From NCBI RefSeq assembly GCF_014596515.1, contig NZ_MSJQ01000284.1, positions 1-38,538 of the forward strand: a DNA stretch of 38,538 nt, written 5' to 3'. The DNA is from Streptomyces sp. CBMA156. Its GTDB lineage: Bacteria > Actinomycetota > Actinomycetes > Streptomycetales > Streptomycetaceae. Made by a program: the position numbers and the translations under genes. The notes beneath the pieces are model-generated. The model made no database searches, was not told where the DNA came from, and saw only the letters and a list, made by a program, of their open reading frames with translations. Shown one piece after another: positions 16,235 through 23,433 of the stretch (position 1 is the stretch's first letter; every line of letters begins with the position of its first letter).

Positions 16235-17620
16235 TCAGGATGCCGCGTGCAGTCCGACCGGCCCGCGCGGCAGTCCGGCGCGGTGGGCCAGGGCGGCGGC
16301 CTCGCCGCGTGAGGAGACGCCGAGCTTGGCGAGGATGTTGGCGACGTGGAACTTCACCGTCGACTCGCTGATGTGCAGCGTCGCCGCGATGTCCCGGTTG
16401 CGGCGGCCCAGGGCCAACTCGTCGAGGACCTCCAGCTCGCGCGGCTGGAGGCCGTCCAACGGGTCCCCGGCGAGGGAGGGTTCGGGCAGGGCGAGCGGGA
16501 GGTCGACGGTCACCGTGGTGCCCCAGCCGGGCACGGCCTCGACGCCGTGGCGTCCGCCGAGGGCGGTGATGCGGTCGACGGTGCGGTGGACGGTGAGGGC
16601 GTCGGTGGCGAGCAGGCCGAGGCCGTCGCCGCGCACCACGGCGCGCAGCAGGCCGTCGGCCGTGAACCGCCAGCTCACGTGCAGCCGGGTCGGCTTCTCC
16701 TGCTCCAGCATCAGCAGCACGGCCGCCCGGACGGCGTCGCGGGCGGTGTGCGCGGTGTCCGTGGGGACGGACCGGTCGGCCTCCGCCGGCGGCGCGACGT
16801 CGAGGCGGACCCGGGTGTGCCGCAGCAGCGGGCGCAGCTCGCGCACCAGCCGGGCGAAGGCGGTGTCGGCGGGCTGCTCGCTGAGGGTGCGGTCCAGTTC
16901 GGCGCTCCGGCGCAGGTCGAGCAGTGCGGTGACGGCCAGCTCGGTGGCGTGGCGGCGGGCCGTGGCGTCGTCCAGGTCGGCCGAGCGCAGCGGCGCCAGG
17001 ATCGCGGTGAGTGCCGCGCTGTGGGTGCCGGTGAACTCGGCGATGGCGCGGGCGCGGCCGTTGGCGGAGGCGCGGGAGGCGGCGGTCTGGGTGGGGGCGG
17101 CGTCGGTGGCACGGTGGTCGGAGTGGGCGATGACCAGGTCCCACAGCTGTTGCAGGACGGCGAGCGCCCCGGGTGCCACCGGCGCGGTGTCCGACCGGAC
17201 GAGGACCAGGACGGCACCGTTGTCGTCGCCCGGCGTGGCCGCGGTGACCACCAGCGGCCGGGGCCGTCCGGCGAGTTCGGCCTCGCCCTGCCAGGGGAGG
17301 CCGGCCGAGGTCGTCCCGGCGGCGCGTTCGGCCAGCCGGGACAGGTCCAGCGCGCTGATCGCCCCGGTCAGCTCGGACGGGCCGCAGCTGCGGGTGGGGC
17401 TGAACGTGCAGACGCCGCTGAGCTGGGCGAGCGCCGTGTGCGGGACGAGGGTGGCGAGCACCTCGGACAGCCGCGGCAGGACGTCGGGCCGGGGAGCGCG
17501 CAGCACCTCGACGGCGCGGGCCAGCGCGTCCTCGGGGCGCCGCCAGGCCTCGGGTGTGCCGTCCCTGCCGGTCGTGCCGCCCCTGGCAGTCGTGCCGTCC
17601 GTGCCGTCGATGCCGTCCAT
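16235..17620 (-). CDS. LuxR-type regulator with GAF-like and kinase-like ATPase regions
   Basis: 461 residues from ATG 17620; TAGGCT (17633-17628 on this strand) lies seven bases before it, suggesting a leaderless message. The open frame continues to 17776, but those codons overlap the promoter palindrome. Residues about 45-190 look like a GAF sensor (VEVLRAPRPDVLPRLSEVLA onward). About 270-385 resembles a histidine-kinase ATPase lid with DGLGLLATDALTVHRTVDRI. Residues 391-455 are a LuxR helix-turn-helix: LQPRELEVLDELALGRRNRD, then STVKFHVANILAKLGVSSRG. The order sensor-ATPase-HTH is that of one-component LuxR regulators. The first 28 residues are Gly/Thr/Asp repeats coded by a degenerate GTGCCGTCC repeat. 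It is divergent from the oxidoreductase gene and may control it. Confidence 0.82.
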   Translation of the reverse strand: MDGIDGTDGTTARGGTTGRDGTPEAWRRPEDALARAVEVLRAPRPDVLPRLSEVLATLVPHTALAQLSGVCTFSPTRSCGPSELTGAISALDLSRLAERAAGTTSAGLPWQGEAELAGRPRPLVVTAATPGDDNGAVLVLVRSDTAPVAPGALAVLQQLWDLVIAHSDHRATDAAPTQTAASRASANGRARAIAEFTGTHSAALTAILAPLRSADLDDATARRHATELAVTALLDLRRSAELDRTLSEQPADTAFARLVRELRPLLRHTRVRLDVAPPAEADRSVPTDTAHTARDAVRAAVLLMLEQEKPTRLHVSWRFTADGLLRAVVRGDGLGLLATDALTVHRTVDRITALGGRHGVEAVPGWGTTVTVDLPLALPEPSLAGDPLDGLQPRELEVLDELALGRRNRDIAATLHISESTVKFHVANILAKLGVSSRGEAAALAHRAGLPRGPVGLHAAS

Positions 17621-17711
17621 GCGGCCCAGCCTAGTTCGGGTGCCGTCGATCCCGCCTGGCCGTTCGGACAGGTCGAACCGTCCGAAGGACCGGCTGGTCG
17701 TGCCCGCCCCC

Positions 17712-17756
17712 GGTTCCAGGATGGAGGTGTCGGGAGACACCAACTCCCCTGGAACC
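17712..17756. promoter_or_regulatory. nested inverted repeat before the quinone oxidoreductase gene
   Basis: Outer arms GGTTCCAGG (17712-17720) and CCTGGAACC (17748-17756) are perfect; inside are GGTGTC (17726-17731) and GACACC (17736-17741) over a GGGA loop, with a GGA/TCC pair between. The whole 45 bases can fold as one stem-loop ending one base before the ribosome binding purines, or serve as a two-part operator between the divergent LuxR and oxidoreductase genes. Confidence 0.55.
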
Positions 17757-17768
17757 GAAGGGCCTTCC

Positions 17769-18698
17769 ATGACCAAGGCGATCTCCTACTCCGAGTTCGG
17801 CGGCGCGGACGTACTGCGCCTGACCGACATCGACCTGCCCGTCCCCGGCCCCGGTCAGGTGCGGGTCGCGGTCCGCGCGGCGGGCGTCAACCCGGCGGAC
17901 CGCAGGCTGCGCACCGGCGAGCTGGCCGGGCTGTTCCCGTTCACGTTCCCCATCGTGCCGGGCTTCGAGGTGTCCGGTGTGGTCGAGGCCGTCGGAGCCG
18001 GGGTGAGCGGCTTCGCGCCCGGCGACGAGGTGTTCGGCGCGCCGATGGGCGGCGGCTACGCCGAGCACGCGGTGGTGGACGTGGCGAGGCTGGCGCACAA
18101 GCCCGCCACGCTGGGCTGGGAGGAGGCCGTCGCGATCCCGACGGCCGCCGAGACCTCCGAGCGGGCCCTCGACGTCCTCGGCGTGCGGCCCGGCGAGACG
18201 CTGCTGGTGCACGGCGCCGCCGGCGGGGTGGGCACTGTGCTGCTCCAGTTCGCCCGGGCGCGCGGGATCACCGTGGTCGGCACCGCGAGCGAGCCGAACC
18301 ACGCGCACCTGCGGGAGCTCGGCGCGATCCCGGTGACGTACGGCGAGGGCCTGGCCGAGCGGGTGCGGGCGGCCGCCCCGGGCGGGGTGGACCGGGCGCT
18401 GGACGCGGCCGGGCGGGGCGGGGTGCTGCCGTTGTCGATCGAGCTGACGGGCAGTGCGGACCGGGTGCTGACGATCGCCGACATCGAGGGCGCGCAGGAG
18501 CACGGCGTCCGTTTCAACGGCGGGGCCGAGGGCGTCGAGCCCTACCACCGGAGCGCCTACGCGGCCGCGCTCGCCCTGCACGAGGCGGGCACCCTGCGGC
18601 TGCCGCTGCACCGGGTGTTCCCGTTGGCGGAGGCGGCCGAGGCGCACCGGGTCAGTGAGGCCGGGCACGTGCGCGGCAAGATCGTGCTGACGGTCTGA
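17769..18698 (+). CDS. NADP-dependent quinone oxidoreductase-like protein (zinc-free MDR)
   Basis: 309 residues, ATG 17769 with GAAGG eight bases upstream. The N-terminal GroES-like domain has GPGQVRVAVRAAGVNPADR and GFEVSGVVEAVGAG; the Rossmann domain has ETLLVHGAAGGVGTVLLQ with GAAGGVG at 149-155. It lacks the cysteine set for catalytic or structural zinc, as in the quinone oxidoreductase/QOR branch. It would reduce a quinone or an alkene with NADPH in the cytoplasm; the substrate is unknown. The palindrome in its leader and the divergent LuxR-type sensor suggest regulated expression. A short stem (CCCGG-TTG-CCGGG, 18712-18724) follows the stop. Confidence 0.88.
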   Translation: MTKAISYSEFGGADVLRLTDIDLPVPGPGQVRVAVRAAGVNPADRRLRTGELAGLFPFTFPIVPGFEVSGVVEAVGAGVSGFAPGDEVFGAPMGGGYAEHAVVDVARLAHKPATLGWEEAVAIPTAAETSERALDVLGVRPGETLLVHGAAGGVGTVLLQFARARGITVVGTASEPNHAHLRELGAIPVTYGEGLAERVRAAAPGGVDRALDAAGRGGVLPLSIELTGSADRVLTIADIEGAQEHGVRFNGGAEGVEPYHRSAYAAALALHEAGTLRLPLHRVFPLAEAAEAHRVSEAGHVRGKIVLTV

Positions 18699-18951
18699 CA
18701 GCCGTCCGCCGCCCGGTTGCCGGGTCGGCCTCCGCCCACCCTGCCCCGCCTTGATCACCTATGACCGTTTTGCGTAAGCCTTGCCATTTCCGTACGGTTT
18801 CATCCGTTCGGAGTAATTCGGCAGGCGGGCGCGCCGTGAACACGGCGGTGGGCCGTTCGGCCGACATGCGGTCCCTCGAACGGTCGACCAGGGTTGGCCG
18901 GACGTGGGCGGCACCGATCCGCCTGCCCTGACGGTCAGGAGGACCAGGCGT
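18699..18951. other. intergenic region between oxidoreductase and aquaporin genes
   Basis: Just after the stop there is a short hairpin (18712-18724) that may end transcription. From about 18750 to 18830 the sequence is clearly less GC-rich than its surroundings, with CCGTACGG and TTGCCA elements, so a promoter for the aquaporin gene is likely here, but I cannot fix its boxes. I see no gene with convincing codon use. Confidence 0.4.
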
Positions 18952-19683
18952 ATGGGTGGAACGGACAGGCGGGCGGTGATCGGCGAGTTCCTCGGGACTC
19001 TGCTGCTGGTGCTGCTGGCGGTGGGCGCGGCCGTGCTCGCGGGGCAGGCGATCGGCCCGGTGGGCATCGCGTTCGCGTTCGGCTTCGTGCTGCTCGCGCT
19101 CGCGTACGCGCTGGGGCCGATCTCCGGCTGCCACGTCAACCCGGCGGTGACGCTCGGCTTCCTGCTGGCCCGCCGGATCGACGCGCGCACGGCGGTGTCG
19201 TACTGGATCGCGCAGCTGCTCGGCGGCATCGCCGGCGCGGCACTGGTCCTGCTGCTGGCCAAGCAGATACCGGGCCTGGAGACCCACGGCAAGCTCGGCA
19301 CCAACGGCTGGGGCGAGCGCTCCCAGATGCACATCAACGCCGGCGGCGCGTTCCTGACCGAGGTCGTCCTCACCTTCCTGCTGGTCTACGTCGTCCTGTC
19401 GGTCACCCACCGGCTGGCCGCGGTCGGCTTCGACGGGCTGCCGATCGGCGTCGCGCTGGTGGTCGTCCACCTGGTCGGCATCCCGCTCACCGGCACCTCG
19501 GTCAACCCGGCGCGCAGCTTCGGCCCGGCGCTCTTCGCGGGCGGCGAGGCGCTCTCGCAGCTGTGGCTGTTCCTGCTCGCCCCGCTGGTCGGCGGCGCGC
19601 TGGCGGCGGGTGCGCACCTGCTCACCCACCCGCAGCCCAACCTCCCCGTGGCGGAGGCGCTGGCCACGGACGCGCGGGTGTAG
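18952..19683 (+). CDS. aquaporin Z-like water channel (MIP family)
   Basis: 243 residues from ATG 18952, which has AGGAGGA eight bases upstream. Six membrane segments, with the two half-helix NPA boxes: GCHVNPAVTLGF (Asn63) and TSVNPARSFGPALF (Asn185). The arginine after the second NPA (NPAR) is the selectivity-filter Arg. Length and the TSVNPARSFGP phrase fit the AqpZ branch (water-selective) rather than glycerol facilitators, which have longer loops and NPAxD in the second box. It acts in the cytoplasmic membrane in osmotic balance. The gene appears monocistronic and is followed by a very strong hairpin. Confidence 0.92.
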   Translation: MGGTDRRAVIGEFLGTLLLVLLAVGAAVLAGQAIGPVGIAFAFGFVLLALAYALGPISGCHVNPAVTLGFLLARRIDARTAVSYWIAQLLGGIAGAALVLLLAKQIPGLETHGKLGTNGWGERSQMHINAGGAFLTEVVLTFLLVYVVLSVTHRLAAVGFDGLPIGVALVVVHLVGIPLTGTSVNPARSFGPALFAGGEALSQLWLFLLAPLVGGALAAGAHLLTHPQPNLPVAEALATDARV

Positions 19684-19704
19684 CTCCCGCGGTCCAGCCG
19701 GCAG

Positions 19705-19760
19705 CGACGGCAGCGACGGCCGGACCGTACCGACGGTCCCGGCCGTCGCTGCCGTCGTTT
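19705..19760 (+). terminator. strong terminator after the aquaporin gene
   Basis: A perfect 19-bp stem (19705-19723 with 19739-19757) encloses a smaller ACCGT-ACCG-ACGGT hairpin and is followed by TTT. It begins 22 bases after the aquaporin stop codon. Confidence 0.88.
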
Positions 19761-19854
19761 CCTCCAGGCGACTTTCGAGCCGCCGACCGGCCGGATCCGG
19801 CGCCCCGGCCGAAGGGCCCCCGCTCCCGCCCGCCCGCTGGGTAGAGTCGCCGCC

Positions 19855-20643
19855 ATGGTGACTGTGAACGCGGGAACCCCCGCGGCCGGGCGGCTGGCCG
19901 GCCGCTCCTGTGTGGTGACGGGCGCGGCCAGTGGCATCGGGCGGGCCACCGCCGAACGATTCGTCCGGGAGGGCGCGTCGGTGGTCGCCACCGATGTGGA
20001 CGAGGCCGGGCTGGACCGGCTGGCCGGGCAGTTCCCGGGCGCCGTCAGCACGGTGGTCGGCGACGTGGCCGACGACGCGGACGCCCGCCGGATGGTGGCC
20101 GCCGCCGTCGAGCGGCACGGGCGGCTGGACGTCCTGGTGGCCAACGCCGGGGTCATCCCGCTGATGGAGATCACCGAGGCCACCGCCGAGGACTGGGACC
20201 ACGTGATGGCCGTGGACGGCCGCGGCATGTTCCTCACCTGCAAGTACGCGATCGAGGCGATGACCGCGCAGGAGCGGCCCGGCGGCTCGATCGTCTGCCT
20301 CTCCTCCATCTCCGGTGAGGCCGGCCAGCGCGGCCAGGCGGTGTACGGGCCCGCCAAGTTCGTCGCCTCCGGCCTCACCAAGCACCTCGCCGTCGAGTGG
20401 GCCGACCGCGGCATCCGGGTCAACGCCGTCGCCCCCGGCACCATCACCACCGAGCGCGTCGCCCGGCTGTACGACGAGCCCGGCGGCTCCGAGTACCTCG
20501 CGGCGATCGAGAAGCTGCACCCGATGGGCCGGCTCGGCGACCCGGCCGAGGTCGCGGCCGCCGTCCTCTTCCTCGCCTCCGACGACGCGTCCTTCGTCAC
20601 CGGGGTCGTGCTGCCGGTGGACGGTGGGTACCTGGCGCAGTAG
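19855..20643 (+). CDS. SDR family oxidoreductase
   Basis: 262 residues. Cofactor motif VTGAASGIGRATA (Gly23 to Gly29), an NAG-type motif LVANAGVIPL, catalytic Ser in CLSSISG and the pair Tyr164/Lys168 in VYGPAKF; the C-terminus SFVTGVVLPVDGGYLAQ is the usual end of classical SDRs. An Asp after the second strand (VATDVDEAG) suggests NAD over NADP. It would oxidise or reduce an alcohol/ketone of unknown identity. TAGAGT at 19842-19847 is seven bases before the ATG and no Shine-Dalgarno is present, so the message is probably leaderless. Confidence 0.92.
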   Translation: MVTVNAGTPAAGRLAGRSCVVTGAASGIGRATAERFVREGASVVATDVDEAGLDRLAGQFPGAVSTVVGDVADDADARRMVAAAVERHGRLDVLVANAGVIPLMEITEATAEDWDHVMAVDGRGMFLTCKYAIEAMTAQERPGGSIVCLSSISGEAGQRGQAVYGPAKFVASGLTKHLAVEWADRGIRVNAVAPGTITTERVARLYDEPGGSEYLAAIEKLHPMGRLGDPAEVAAAVLFLASDDASFVTGVVLPVDGGYLAQ

Positions 20644-20695
20644 GGCGGTCGTGCGGTCGTGCGGTCGGTGACGTCGGGCAGCCGTACGGTCGGTG

Positions 20696-21613
20696 CTACG
20701 GCCGGCCGGGGAGGCCGGGCTCCGCCGCGAGCAGCTCGACCAGGGCGGACACCCCCTCCGGCCCGTGCCCGGCCGCGACCGCCCGCCGGGTGAGCGCCAG
20801 CGCCGCGTCCAGTACGGAGGTGTCCAGGCCGCGCGCCCGGGCGGTGTGGGCGATGTGCGCCAGCCCGGCCTCCGCGGAGGCGAGGCTGCTCCGGTCGCCC
20901 GGGTGCCGGCGCTCGTCCGCGCGCCGGGCGAAGTCGTCGATCAGCGGCGGCAGTATGCGTGGCAACCCCTGGGCGTACGGCGCGAGTTCGGCGCCGCCGA
21001 TGCCCTCGGCACGGGCCAGGGCCAGGGCGTGCAGCCAGCCGTGCACGGTGGTCCAGAACAGGTCGAGCAGGGCCGCGTCGAAGGCCGCGGCCCGGCCCGG
21101 GTCCGCGCCCACGTGCCGTACGGTGCCCAGCGCCCGCAGCGTCGCCGTGTGGGCGGCGAAGACCTCGGCGTCGCCGCTCAGCAGGACGGTACCCTCCGGG
21201 CGGCCGATGGTCGGGGTGGGGGTGAGGATCGCGGCGGCCAGGAGGTCGAAGCCCCGGGCCTCGGCGTCGACGGCGTTCGCCCGTGCGTCGCCCGGCGCGA
21301 TCGAGGTGGCGTTGACGACGGTCCGGCCGCGCAGCGCGGGCCCGGTGGTCTCCAGCACGGCCCGGGCGGCCGGTTGGTCGCGGACGCAGAGCAGGACGAG
21401 CGGGGCGTCCGCCACCGCCTCGGCGGCGCTCACGGCCGACCGCGCGCCGAGGGCGAGGAGCTCGGAGTCCCGGCCCGGCGTGCGGTTCCACACGGCGACC
21501 GGATGGCCGGCGGCCCGCAGCGCCCCGGCCAGCGCCCGGCCCATCGGGCCCAGGCCCAGCACGGCAACGGCGGTACGGGTGGGGTTGGTTGAGGAAGATC
21601 GTTCGTTCGGCAT
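20696..21613 (-). CDS. imine reductase-like NAD(P)-binding protein
   Basis: 305 residues. N-terminal Rossmann motif VAVLGLGPMGRALAGAL (Gly20-Gly25) with VWNRT after the second strand, the Asn-Arg-Thr choice typical of NADPH-using beta-hydroxyacid dehydrogenase/imine reductase relatives. The C-terminal dimer helices include FDAALLDLFWTTVHGWLHAL, a pattern I associate with imine reductases; the catalytic Lys of true hydroxyacid dehydrogenases is not evident. Natural substrate unknown. The ATG at 21613 lies seven bases from a -10 box in a MerR-type spaced promoter and is divergent from the merR-like gene, so MerR control is likely. Confidence 0.85.
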   Translation of the reverse strand: MPNERSSSTNPTRTAVAVLGLGPMGRALAGALRAAGHPVAVWNRTPGRDSELLALGARSAVSAAEAVADAPLVLLCVRDQPAARAVLETTGPALRGRTVVNATSIAPGDARANAVDAEARGFDLLAAAILTPTPTIGRPEGTVLLSGDAEVFAAHTATLRALGTVRHVGADPGRAAAFDAALLDLFWTTVHGWLHALALARAEGIGGAELAPYAQGLPRILPPLIDDFARRADERRHPGDRSSLASAEAGLAHIAHTARARGLDTSVLDAALALTRRAVAAGHGPEGVSALVELLAAEPGLPGRP

Positions 21614-21620
21614 GGCGGTT

Positions 21621-21652
21621 ACGCTAGAGCTTCACGCCGACGGCAGGGTCAA
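21621..21652 (-). promoter_or_regulatory. MerR-type promoter/operator of the imine reductase gene
   Basis: Read on the minus strand: TTGACC (21652-21647), a 20-base spacer with imperfect dyad symmetry (CTGCCGTCGGCGTGAAGCTC), then TAGCGT (21626-21621). MerR proteins act at promoters with a 19-20 base spacer by untwisting the DNA. The start codon is seven bases downstream of the -10 box, so the transcript should be leaderless. Confidence 0.7.
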
Positions 21653-21747
21653 GGCGGAGGGCCGCGACGGAGCAGCGCGAGGCAGAGCCGGCGCGGAGAG
21701 TCCGGGTGGAAGGTCCAGGCGGACGTGTGGCCACAGGAGGTACCGCG

Positions 21748-22293
21748 ATGCGGATCGGAGAACTCGCCCGGCGGGCCGGCGTCACCCCGCGCGCCCTGCG
21801 CTACTACGAGGAACAGGGGCTGCTCGCCCCCGAGCGCCGCCCCAGCGGCTACCGCGAGTACGGCGAGCGGGACGTGGAGACCGTCCGCGGCATCCGCACC
21901 CTCCTCGCGGCCGGCCTCAACAGCACCGTGATCGCCGAGGTCCTCCACGGCTTGCCGCTCCCCGGGCAGCGGCGGCCCGGCCCGACCTGCCCGGAACTGC
22001 TCGCGGGCCTGGCCGGGGAACGCGCCCGGATCACCCGGCGGATGGACGAACTCGGCGAGGCCGTGACCCTGTTGGACGCCATCATGGGTGCGGAGGAGCC
22101 GAGCGAGGTGATCCGCTCCGGCCGGCTCCAGGCCGGGGGCCGGGCGTTCGCAGGGGATCGGACGTCCGTCGGTGACCAGGCGTCCGTCGGCGACCGGACG
22201 TCCAGCGCGGACGTGACGCCCGTCGGGGCCCGCCGCCCGCGGCCGGTGGCGCGGAAACTCGATGGCGTGCGTTCCCGTGCCGTGCTGGAGTGA
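21748..22293 (+). CDS. MerR family transcriptional regulator
   Basis: 181 residues from ATG 21748, CAGGAGG seven bases upstream. The N-terminus is a textbook MerR DNA-binding domain: MRIGELARRAGVTPRALRYY, then EEQGLLAPERRPSGYREY. A coiled-coil helix follows (ARITRRMDELGEAVTLLDAI). The last 45 residues are a repeat-like extension (GDRTSV, GDQASV, GDRTSS) with no effector-binding domain, so the effector is unknown and may bind the coiled coil. The extension may have arisen by loss of an earlier stop. It is divergent from the imine reductase gene and four bases upstream of the acetyltransferase gene. Confidence 0.92.
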   Translation: MRIGELARRAGVTPRALRYYEEQGLLAPERRPSGYREYGERDVETVRGIRTLLAAGLNSTVIAEVLHGLPLPGQRRPGPTCPELLAGLAGERARITRRMDELGEAVTLLDAIMGAEEPSEVIRSGRLQAGGRAFAGDRTSVGDQASVGDRTSSADVTPVGARRPRPVARKLDGVRSRAVLE

Positions 22294-22297
22294 GCGG

Positions 22298-23074
22298 ATG
22301 GATCATGACGAGGTGCTCGCCCTGTACGACGACCGACTCCGGCGCAACGCGCCGCCCGACCCGGGCTGCCGCGTCGAACGCGACGGCGCGGTGGTCCGGC
22401 AGGTCGGCGCGGAGCACAGCTGGAACGGCGTGGTCTGGTCCGGCCTGGACGAGGCGGGGGCGGACGCGGCGATCGCCGCGCAGGTGCGCCACTTCGCTGA
22501 GTCGGGGCTGGAGTTCGAGTGGAAGGCCTATTCCCACGACCGGCCCGCCGACCTCGGCGCCCGGCTGCTGGCGGCCGGCTTCACCCCGGAGCCGGACGAG
22601 GCGCTGATGATCGCCCGGATCGCCGACCTGCCCACCGATTCCGCGCTGCCCGAGGGCGTCCGGCTGCTCCCGGTGACGGACCCGGCCGGGGTGGAGCTGC
22701 TGATGGAGGCCCATGCCCTGGCCTTCGGCGCGGAGCACCCCGGCCTGCGCGAGCGGATGCTCGACCAGCTGCGAGCGGGCACCGAGACGGTCAGCATGGT
22801 CGTCGCGATGGCCGGGGACCGTCCGGTCAGCGGCGCCCGGATGGAGCTGATCCCGGGCACCGGGTTCGCCGGGCTCTGGGGCGGCGGCACCGCGCCGGAG
22901 TGGCGCGGCCGGGGCATCTACCGCGCCCTCGTCGCTCACCGCGCCCGCCTCGCGGCCGACCTCGGCTACCAGTACCTCCAGGTCGACGCGAGCGACCAGA
23001 GCCGTCCCATCCTCCAGCGCCTCGGCTTCGCCTGGCTGAGCACGACGACGCCGTACGTGCGGGGCGTGGCCTGA
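22298..23074 (+). CDS. GNAT family N-acetyltransferase
   Basis: 258 residues. The start at ATG 22298 is chosen because it lies four bases after the merR-like stop with GGAG just upstream; the frame is open 36 bases farther. The second half carries the GNAT core: RPVSGARMELIPGTGFAGLW (strand 4), then GGTAPEWRGRGIYRALVAHR, in which RGRGIY is the acetyl-CoA pyrophosphate loop (the Q/RxxGxG/A motif), and LGYQYLQVDASDQSRPILQR with LGF near the end. The first half is a divergent second GNAT-like domain or a linker. Substrate unknown. Probably co-transcribed with the MerR gene. Confidence 0.85.
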   Translation: MDHDEVLALYDDRLRRNAPPDPGCRVERDGAVVRQVGAEHSWNGVVWSGLDEAGADAAIAAQVRHFAESGLEFEWKAYSHDRPADLGARLLAAGFTPEPDEALMIARIADLPTDSALPEGVRLLPVTDPAGVELLMEAHALAFGAEHPGLRERMLDQLRAGTETVSMVVAMAGDRPVSGARMELIPGTGFAGLWGGGTAPEWRGRGIYRALVAHRARLAADLGYQYLQVDASDQSRPILQRLGFAWLSTTTPYVRGVA

Positions 23075-23126
23075 CGGCCTGACGCCGGGTGTCCTGCCCC
23101 TGCGCCTGCCCGTTTCCCTGCGTCTG

Positions 23127-23146
23127 CCCCTGCCGATCGGCAGGGG
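23127..23146 (+). terminator. hairpin after the GNAT gene
   Basis: CCCCTGCC (23127-23134) and GGCAGGGG (23139-23146) pair perfectly over GATC; the full 20 bases are a palindrome. It lies 53 bases after the stop codon of the acetyltransferase gene. Confidence 0.55.
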
Positions 23147-23278
23147 TGGGCCGGGGTCGACGGGGGTGTCGCCGCTCGGGGTGTGCCGTTCGGTACATGT
23201 GCGGGAGGGGGTACGGGGGTCATCGTGGTGGCACCGCGATCGGGGGTCGTCCGGGCTCCCGTGGAAAGGAGCCCCGTC

Positions 23279-23429
23279 GTGTCGTCCAGCCTCCTCCGCA
23301 CCCGCTGCCCCCGGGCGGCCGCCGTCCGTTCTCGACAACGGCACCTGGAAGGTGTCCCGGTCGACTCTGTGCGGCCTGCTCACCCAGGCCGGCGGCGCCA
23401 CCGCCACCCCGATCCCCGGTTGCAGCTGA
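23279..23429 (+). other. candidate small gene with a frame change, Cys/Ser/Thr-rich end
   Basis: AAGGAG (23266-23271) stands seven bases before GTG 23279. That frame has excellent third-position G/C for about 45 bases (start SSSLLRTRCPRAAAV) and then loses it. From about 23325 the best-looking frame is the one ending at TGA 23427-23429, coding LDNGTWKVSRSTLCGLL and then TQAGGATATPIPGCS. If the two were one gene, a frameshift near the run of five Cs (23307-23312) would be needed. The end resembles a peptide core with Ser, Thr and two Cys, but no modification enzymes are near. Could equally be chance sequence upstream of the lipoprotein gene. Confidence 0.25.
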
Positions 23430-23433
23430 CCGG

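Noticed and set aside
15273..17144. 623-codon minus-strand frame through the phosphatase and LuxR-type genes
   Set aside because: Pro/Arg-rich translation, out of frame with the two genes that carry the phosphatase loop and the LuxR helix-turn-helix.
16346..18658. 770-codon plus-strand frame
   Set aside because: Covers the antisense of the LuxR-type gene and an out-of-frame reading of the quinone oxidoreductase gene; no motifs.
18652..20520. 622-codon minus-strand frame opposite aquaporin and SDR genes
   Set aside because: Shadow of both genes; the aquaporin NPA boxes and SDR motifs are on the plus strand.
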